A stretch of 64,000 nucleotides of DNA, taken from NCBI RefSeq assembly GCF_016864375.1, contig NZ_CP069354.1, forward strand, positions 4,546,001-4,610,000, given 5' to 3'. Every line of letters starts with the position of its first letter. The first letter of the stretch is position 1. The position numbers and the translations under genes are program-made. Of this stretch, positions 59,641 through 64,000 are shown piece by piece. The notes beneath the pieces are model-generated. The model worked only from the letters and a program-made list of their open reading frames with translations. It ran no database searches and was not told the DNA's origin. Origin of the DNA: Microvirga sp. VF16. Its GTDB lineage: Bacteria > Pseudomonadota > Alphaproteobacteria > Rhizobiales > Beijerinckiaceae.

Positions 59641-61472
59641 GCGGTCAGCCGCTCCGTCGGCGTGGAGGAATGAGAGGAATGGGCGTGATGGTCCAACAGG
59701 TTTTCCGGATTCACCGGCGAGCCGCAGGTGGGGCATTGACCGCCTGTTTCCTCGATGAGCCGCGCCATCTCGATCTGAACGGATGTGATTCCCTCGTCGA
59801 CCTGCGCAATCCGGCTTTGAGCCAGCAGAGACGCACTGCTAAGATCATTCATACGCTTCAGGATGTTTTGTGCCGAGGAAGTCTTTTCAAGGTCGGGCAC
59901 CGAATGGGGCAGGCTTTGCAATGCCGTCAGACGCGCCTTGCTTCGGGTTAGATCACGGTTGAGCCGAAGCATGCGTTCTCCGAGGCGCTCACGCTCACGG
60001 GAGCGCTCGATCCGACGCGTAAGATCCGTCAGCCTCTCCGCGCCGGGCAGTTGCTCAGTGATCTTGCTCCGCGTCTGTGCCCGGCCCAGCAAGCCCTTGA
60101 ATTCCGCAAGCTGCGATGCGCGCTGCTGCAATCTCTGCAGGTGTGCGGAGACCGTCTTGAGATTCTCCGCATGTTCACGAGCAGCAACCAGCTTCTCCTT
60201 GAGAATATCGAGCTCCCTCAGCCCTTCGAGCGTCTCGCCGAGTGCAATCAGCTCTCGCTCGCCGTTACGCACGAGATCGTTGTCGCGCCGGCAGCGCTCG
60301 CGATGGATGAGGAGCATGTCGCGGATATAGCCGGCCTCCTGTCCGATCGACAGAACGGCGGAACGGCGCGACGGCGTTTCACCCAGAAGGAACACGGGAA
60401 ATTTCTGGTGCGCGATGTGAACGTCGAGATCTTCCACCTTGCGGATGCGGATGAGATCGGCGACCCAATCGGGAACGTTGCGTCCGCCGGTCTCGTAGCG
60501 CATGCCCTGCTCCTCGACGACGGAGCCATCGGCTTCATGCAGCGACCAGATATTGACCGGCGATCGACGGGGCTGGCGCGTGAAGCGCAAAATCCTGTTG
60601 CCTGCAACACCGATCTCGACACTCGCCGCCTTCGTTCCTGCGCGGACGAGGCTATCGCGCGCTTCGCCATAGAACACGGCGCGCAGCGCACGGATGAAGG
60701 TCGATTTGCCACGGTTGTTCGGGCCGATCAGCGCGTTCACCCCAGGGTTCAAGTGAAGCGTCGCATCCTGATAGGCCTGCACGTTGATGAGCCTGATGAA
60801 GCGCAGGCCCGGCTGTTCATCGTTCCAGGCGGCCCTGGTATCGGAGGTCTCGACCGTCACCCCGGAGGCAGGTTCGCCGACGATGCGCGCGATGTGGAAC
60901 TTGCCCGAGAACTGGGACAGGTCGTGGTGCGAAACAGCGAGACACTGCACGCCAAGACGTGCGGCGCCGTCCTCCAGCACCCGATAGAAAGACGAGACGC
61001 GATCCGGCGCGATCCAGCAATCCGCCTCATCAAGGGCGAGGAAGCGGGCGACATCCGCCTTGACCACCGCGATGAGCCGCAGCGCCATACCGACTACGTT
61101 GGTCAGCGCGCCACCATTGTCCTCCAGCACATCCTCCAGGGAGCCGTCCGCGCGGCGCACGCAGATATCGAGCGCAGCCAGGCCGCGTTCGGTCGAGAGA
61201 TCCAAGGCCACCGGCTTTTCGCCCGGCAGAACCTCCTGCACCAAAGCCGTCAGCAAGGTCTCAAAGGCGGACAGACTGCGACGGCTGGCAGAGCCGTGTA
61301 CCGCTTCGATGAAGGCTTCCACCTCGTCCTTGACGGCAAGGCGGCCCTTGGCGAGTTCGATCGCGCGCGTCAGCTCCTCGCGACGGGTCCGCAAGCCATC
61401 ACGTCGTCCTTCGAGGCGGGCGAGCGACGCTTCCGCCCGCGTCACATCGTGATCCATGGAGGGCCCGATCAA
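59637..61472 (-). CDS. Circularly permuted Rad50/SbcC-like ATPase
   Basis: A 611-residue SMC-family ATPase whose two half-sites are in reversed order. Residues 10-80 are coiled coil. The C-lobe elements come first: signature-like EDNGGALTNVVGMALRL at 117-133, Walker B ARFLALDEADCWI at 142-154 and H-loop AVSHHD at 179-184. The N-lobe follows: LRFIRLINVQAYQDATLHL at 223, Walker A GPNNRGKST at 250-258, and Q-loop HQKFPVFLLGETPSRR at 355-370. A coiled coil (about 385-575) then ends in the zinc-hook motif CPTCGSP at 580-586. TTG 61472 is preferred (GGAG seven bases upstream, overlap TTGA with the upstream stop); ATG 61457 is the alternative. One continuous frame. Confidence 0.85.
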   Translation of the reverse strand: MIGPSMDHDVTRAEASLARLEGRRDGLRTRREELTRAIELAKGRLAVKDEVEAFIEAVHGSASRRSLSAFETLLTALVQEVLPGEKPVALDLSTERGLAALDICVRRADGSLEDVLEDNGGALTNVVGMALRLIAVVKADVARFLALDEADCWIAPDRVSSFYRVLEDGAARLGVQCLAVSHHDLSQFSGKFHIARIVGEPASGVTVETSDTRAAWNDEQPGLRFIRLINVQAYQDATLHLNPGVNALIGPNNRGKSTFIRALRAVFYGEARDSLVRAGTKAASVEIGVAGNRILRFTRQPRRSPVNIWSLHEADGSVVEEQGMRYETGGRNVPDWVADLIRIRKVEDLDVHIAHQKFPVFLLGETPSRRSAVLSIGQEAGYIRDMLLIHRERCRRDNDLVRNGERELIALGETLEGLRELDILKEKLVAAREHAENLKTVSAHLQRLQQRASQLAEFKGLLGRAQTRSKITEQLPGAERLTDLTRRIERSRERERLGERMLRLNRDLTRSKARLTALQSLPHSVPDLEKTSSAQNILKRMNDLSSASLLAQSRIAQVDEGITSVQIEMARLIEETGGQCPTCGSPVNPENLLDHHAHSSHSSTPTERLTA

Positions 61473-61765
61473 CGCTCGTCTCCGATCTGCTTGAGACGCG
61501 TTTCAACCTCGCGCAAAGCCGCACCGAATTCGTCGGCAAGCTTGGCATTGCGGGCCTGCGCATCCTCGATCAGAGCCTGAATCTGGCCTTCATCGTCGGT
61601 GCCGAATTCGGACAGAGCGAGGGCCCGGACCTCTTCGAGTTCGCGCGCGAGACGCTCGGCCTCGCCTTCCGCCCGGATCCGCTCTGCCCGAAGCTTGTCG
61701 TAGGTCTTGCGCATCTCCTCCAGGCGCCGGAGCTGGTCCGTTTCGAGGCGGGTCAGATTGGTCAT
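61469..61765 (-). CDS. Small coiled-coil protein coupled to the permuted Rad50
   Basis: A 98-residue charged protein, almost all helical with heptad-like spacing (LRRLEEMRKTYDKLRAERIRAEGEAERLARELEEVRA, key LEEMRKTYDKLRAE), broken near residue 55 by EFGTDDEGQ, then a second helix. Its stop overlaps the TTG start of the Rad50-like gene. I know no family for it. It may cap or extend the Rad50 coiled coil. It is the first gene of the minus-strand Mre11-Rad50 unit. Confidence 0.65.
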   Translation of the reverse strand: MTNLTRLETDQLRRLEEMRKTYDKLRAERIRAEGEAERLARELEEVRALALSEFGTDDEGQIQALIEDAQARNAKLADEFGAALREVETRLKQIGDER

Positions 61766-62055
61766 GGCGTGGCGAATCCGCTGTGTTGGAATGGTCGAGC
61801 TTCAGTTATCGCCAGCGATATTTCGTCGCAACGACTTTGCCTCTTTTTGAACGGGATCGGAGGCGATCTCTTCAATCCTGGCATCTGATCCTCCACATAG
61901 TATCGGTTACTCCAAGATTACAGACTTGACCTGCGGACTTTGCTTGACACAGAGGCCATTGAGGCTATGTTCTTCATTTGTTCGCATCCTCTGTATGCGT
62001 CGTGGATGTGACGCCATTAGGGCAGCCGCGCCTCACCGCATCAAAGGATCCCGCG
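61766..62055. promoter_or_regulatory. Divergent promoter region with a LexA box
   Basis: A 290-bp gap between the Mre11-Rad50 unit and the plus-strand unit. It has one perfect LexA box at 61969-61983 (see separate entry). TTGACCTGCGGACTTTGCTTGACACAG around 61927 includes two TTGAC hexamers that could serve as -35 elements for the plus-strand promoter. I see no gene in it. Confidence 0.5.
61969..61983 (+). promoter_or_regulatory. LexA box (SOS) upstream of the 62-63 kb unit
   Basis: GTTCTTCATTTGTTC fits GTTC-N7-GTTC. It ends 72 bp before ATG 62056. The Mre11-Rad50 unit on the other side starts 203 bp away, so control of that unit by the same box is possible but less certain. Confidence 0.82.
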
Positions 62056-62658
62056 ATGACCGTCATGACGGAAGAACGACCGATCTTCGAGAACGAGGAA
62101 TGGCTCGTGATCGAAAGCGGTCTTGAGCACAAGCGAACCGGCTACTTCATCGACCGCGAGAGCCTTGGACAGCGCCGGGAGGACGGTCTGTGGACATGGC
62201 CGTTGCATATGGCCGAGAAGAGCTGGTGTGCCATGCAGCCGTTCTCCGAAGCCTTCTCCCGTGCCGCTTCCGTTTACGGTGTCGCGACAGGCGCGGAGCT
62301 GGCGCAAACCCTCAAGATGGCCCGCAGAGAGATTGCGTCCTGGCCGAAGGCTACAAAGGGATCCAACCCCGTTCCGCTGATCCCGCGGACCTTGCATTCG
62401 CAGGGTGCAAATCCCATCTTCGTTGAGCCGCGCCCTTCTCAGAAACCGTTGAACGGTCAAGGTTTTCAGAGCCCAGAGGATGTATGGCGCATATGTCCCC
62501 AAACAGGAGGGCGCCTGTTTCTGAAGAAACCGCGCAACCGTCCCGAACGCCCGAGCCTGGCGCGGGAAGCCGACCTTCCATGGCGGGCACAGCGTCGGAT
62601 TCGAAAGACCGGGACGAAGCTTGTCCAGCTGCTTCAGGCAGCCTGGACCATACGGTGA
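62056..62658 (+). CDS. Unrecognised 200-aa protein in the SOS unit
   Basis: About 200 residues from ATG 62056, with AAGGA seven bases upstream. The N-terminal part has FENEEWLVIESGLEHKRTGYFIDRESL, followed by a region with LWTWPLHMAEKSWCAMQPFSEAF. The C-terminus is rich in Arg and Pro (KKPRNRPERPSL, AQRRIRKTGTKL) and might contact DNA. A LexA box lies 72 bp upstream. I recognise no family. It is first in a three-gene run with 62664 and 63112. Confidence 0.55.
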   Translation: MTVMTEERPIFENEEWLVIESGLEHKRTGYFIDRESLGQRREDGLWTWPLHMAEKSWCAMQPFSEAFSRAASVYGVATGAELAQTLKMARREIASWPKATKGSNPVPLIPRTLHSQGANPIFVEPRPSQKPLNGQGFQSPEDVWRICPQTGGRLFLKKPRNRPERPSLAREADLPWRAQRRIRKTGTKLVQLLQAAWTIR

Positions 62659-62663
62659 GATCA

Positions 62664-63077
62664 ATGCCGAACTTTGGACTTGAAGAGACGATGCGCTATG
62701 GCGCGAGGGCTTTTCAGGGAGACATTGCCGGGACGGAGACAATGCTTCCTGAAACGGCGGATGAGTTCGCGCAGTACATCATCGAGGCGATCTGCCACGC
62801 AAGCGTGACGCCAGGCGTCGGCCGCCGCACATTTGAGCGCTGCATGCGCGCGCTTACCTTCGCCTCGACGGCTCGAGTTGGATTACGTCACCCAGCAAAG
62901 GCTGAAGCGATCGATAGGGTTTGGCACGAGCGCGAGCGCCTGTTCGAAGACTACAATACGAGTCCCGACAAGCTGCGCTTTCTCGCAACGCTGCCGTGGG
63001 TGGGACCCGTGACGAAACATTCCCTGGCGCGCCGACTCGGCGTCTATGCAGAGCATGGACAGCGGGCCGTCGCCTGA
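62664..63077 (+). CDS. Unrecognised 137-aa protein with a helix-hairpin-helix-like C-terminus
   Basis: About 137 residues from ATG 62664 (MPNFGLEETMRYG); GGTGAG stands five bases before it and the previous gene ends six bases upstream. The frame is open upstream to 62484 inside the previous gene and is not needed. The C-terminal LRFLATLPWVGPVTKHSLARRLG resembles a helix-hairpin-helix DNA-binding element (LP-x-V/I-G-P). It sits in the SOS-controlled unit. Function unknown. Confidence 0.6.
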   Translation: MPNFGLEETMRYGARAFQGDIAGTETMLPETADEFAQYIIEAICHASVTPGVGRRTFERCMRALTFASTARVGLRHPAKAEAIDRVWHERERLFEDYNTSPDKLRFLATLPWVGPVTKHSLARRLGVYAEHGQRAVA

Positions 63078-63111
63078 GACGCAACAAGAAAACAAGAAGA
63101 GGTATCACTCG

Positions 63112-63387
63112 ATGGCCAAGGTCCGCGCAAGCGATGTCGGCTTCTGCGTTGTCGATGACAATGCCAATGTCATTGCCGATAACCTCGTTCGCCGCATCCG
63201 CGAGGCTGCCGCCGAAATGGAGGGCCAAGTCAATCGGCTTTATCGGGGCCGTCAGGCCTACGATCTTGAGGACGGCACCAAGCTCGACCTCAACAAGGCA
63301 ATCGAGCAGCTGACCTATATGGCGCGCACCCTGCGCGAGATTCAGAGCGAGCAGTCTAAGGTGGTGTATCTCCAGGCTGCGGAATAA
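63112..63387 (+). CDS. Unrecognised 91-aa protein, last in the SOS unit
   Basis: About 91 residues from ATG 63112 (MAKVRASDVGFCVV), with AGAGG upstream. It begins with a short beta-like segment (FCVVDDNANVIADNLV), then long helices (RRIREAAAEMEGQVNRLY and AIEQLTYMARTLREIQSEQSK). I know no family. The gene is followed by a hairpin at 63408-63443 and by ssb with its own LexA box. Perhaps a structural partner of an assembly on DNA, but no evidence is available. Confidence 0.6.
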   Translation: MAKVRASDVGFCVVDDNANVIADNLVRRIREAAAEMEGQVNRLYRGRQAYDLEDGTKLDLNKAIEQLTYMARTLREIQSEQSKVVYLQAAE

Positions 63388-63407
63388 CACCTAATCTGCC
63401 TAAAACG

Positions 63408-63443
63408 AAACGGGGAGCGTCGAGACATCGACGCCCCGTTTCA
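63408..63443 (+). terminator. Hairpin after the SOS unit
   Basis: GAAACGGGG and CCCCGTTTC enclose CGTCGA / TCGACG with a GACA loop. It lies 21 bp after the stop at 63387. There is no T-tract, so it could be a Rho-independent terminator in weak form or a transcript-end hairpin. Confidence 0.55.
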
Positions 63444-63506
63444 TGGTCCTACTCACTCGACGAACGCCCTGCAGGCGCCTGTACGCCTCCCCTTGTGTTT
63501 CGCATA

Positions 63507-63521
63507 GAACAAAGATAGAAC
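63507..63521 (+). promoter_or_regulatory. LexA box (SOS) of ssb
   Basis: GAACAAAGATAGAAC is the reverse complement of GTTC-N7-GTTC. It lies 105 bp before ATG 63626 of ssb. LexA control of ssb is known in alphaproteobacteria (usually in the shared uvrA-ssb promoter). Confidence 0.85.
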
Positions 63522-63625
63522 AATAGGCGATGCCTCTCATCGGGCAGGAGTGTGCAACCGACCTGAAAACGTGTGGCATCGCTGATGCTTCAGCCGTTCA
63601 GGAGAGATGAAGTGGAGAGGCCGTT

Positions 63626-64000
63626 ATGGCTGGATCTGTGAACAAGGTGATTTTGGTGGGCAATCTGGGGCGGGACCCGGAGGTGCGGCGTCTGTCGAAC
63701 GGGGAGCCGGTGGTGAATCTGCGGCTTGCCACGTCGGAGACGTGGAAGGACAAGGGCACGGGCGAGCGCAAGGAGAAGACCGAGTGGCACTCGGTGGTGA
63801 TCTTCAACGAGAACCTGGCGCGGGTGGCGGAGCAGTATCTGAAGAAGGGCTCGAAGGTGTATGTTGAGGGCCAGCTGCAGACGCGCAAGTGGACCGACCA
63901 GAGCGGCCAGGAGAAGTACACCACCGAGGTGGTGCTGCAGCGGTTCCGGGGTGAGCTGACGATCCTGGACAGCCGCGGCGGCGGCGCCTCGGAGTATAGT
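63626..64000 (+). CDS. ssb: Single-stranded DNA-binding protein, partial (N-terminal OB fold)
   Basis: Reads MAGSVNKVILVGNLGRDPEVRR from ATG 63626, with GGAGAGG five bases upstream, and continues with WHSVVIFNENLARVAEQYLKKG and YVEGQLQTRKW, the standard SSB OB fold. The frame runs beyond 64000, so the disordered tail and its acidic end are cut by the window. SSB binds ssDNA in replication, repair and recombination. Here it is preceded by its own LexA box, with uncharacterised SOS-linked genes upstream instead of the usual divergent uvrA. Confidence 0.95.
   Translation, partial: MAGSVNKVILVGNLGRDPEVRRLSNGEPVVNLRLATSETWKDKGTGERKEKTEWHSVVIFNENLARVAEQYLKKGSKVYVEGQLQTRKWTDQSGQEKYTTEVVLQRFRGELTILDSRGGGASEYS

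Noticed and set aside
61854..61868. Possible fifth LexA box GAACGGGATCGGAGG in front of the Mre11-Rad50 unit
   Set aside because: The second half is GAGG rather than GAAC, two mismatches. I do not count it; the unit may be driven by the box at 61969 or be constitutive.
54542..64000. Whole block as an integrated prophage or genomic island with attachment sites
   Set aside because: No integrase, tRNA, terminal direct repeat or phage structural gene was seen. ssb and recD2 at the two ends look like resident genes.
1..64000. CRISPR arrays, rRNA or tRNA genes, riboswitches
   Set aside because: I looked for regularly spaced direct repeats, tRNA T-arm sequences and large conserved RNA blocks and found none convincing. 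A covariance-model search would be needed to exclude small RNAs.

Overview
The window looks like a chromosomal segment of an alphaproteobacterium of the Hyphomicrobiales (Rhizobiales). The GC-rich codon use, class I lysyl-tRNA synthetase, PodJ-like polarity protein, ligase-associated repair genes, direct-repeat LexA boxes of the GTTC-N7-GTTC type and abundant 100-150 bp palindromic repeats all point that way. A Methylobacteriaceae/Microvirga-like host is my best guess, but it is not proven. No rRNA, tRNA or CRISPR was seen.

Layout. 0-1.9 kb: a truncated IS701-family transposase and a complete IS5-family (IS427-like) element meet at one CTAG site that also forms the stop codon of the next gene. 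1.9-9.4 kb: a minus-strand operon (N-formylglutamate amidohydrolase-like, ethanolamine-type permease, glutamine-synthetase-like ligase, aldehyde dehydrogenase, Fe-alcohol dehydrogenase) lies divergent from an RpiR regulator. It reads as a gamma-glutamylated amino-alcohol (ethanolamine-like) catabolic pathway. 9.5-11.1 kb: an AT-rich orphan asparagine-synthetase-like gene. 11-22.9 kb: mixed metabolism and regulation, including AbrB-type membrane protein, RbsD/FucU, aminotransferase, MscL, a LysR/DoxX/VOC divergon, a 1169-aa SSS-type sensor kinase, a racemase and DinB. 23-29.3 kb: a fatty-acid beta-oxidation set (FadJ-like, thiolase, acyl-CoA dehydrogenase) behind a MerR regulator. 29.7-34.7 kb: a PodJ-like protein and a TauE/TIGR02186 pair.

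34.8-43.6 kb holds the complete ligase-associated DNA repair set (PdeM phosphoesterase, Lhr-like helicase, MBL exonuclease, ATP-dependent ligase), interrupted by unrelated genes. Both the helicase and the ligase carry an in-frame copy of an interspersed palindromic repeat. 43.6-54.5 kb is ordinary housekeeping: YjbQ, a NarL-type regulator, an esterase, MATE, PyrD, an S24-like regulator lacking its serine, class I LysRS, a solute-binding protein and a glycosyltransferase with an MshEN-like N-terminus.

54.5-64 kb is the most interesting part. A RecD2 helicase is followed by a block with perfect LexA boxes in front of its divergent promoters. The block encodes an unrecognised, possibly ssDNA-annealing protein, a TnsA-like protein with a degenerate active site, a Mre11-like nuclease, a Rad50-like ATPase, a small coiled-coil partner, three small proteins of unknown function and SSB. 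The Rad50-like ATPase is circularly permuted: the signature, Walker B and H-loop half comes before the Walker A and Q-loop half, and the CxxC zinc hook sits at the C-terminus. I infer an SOS-inducible DNA end-processing or recombination module built around this permuted Rad50-Mre11 pair.
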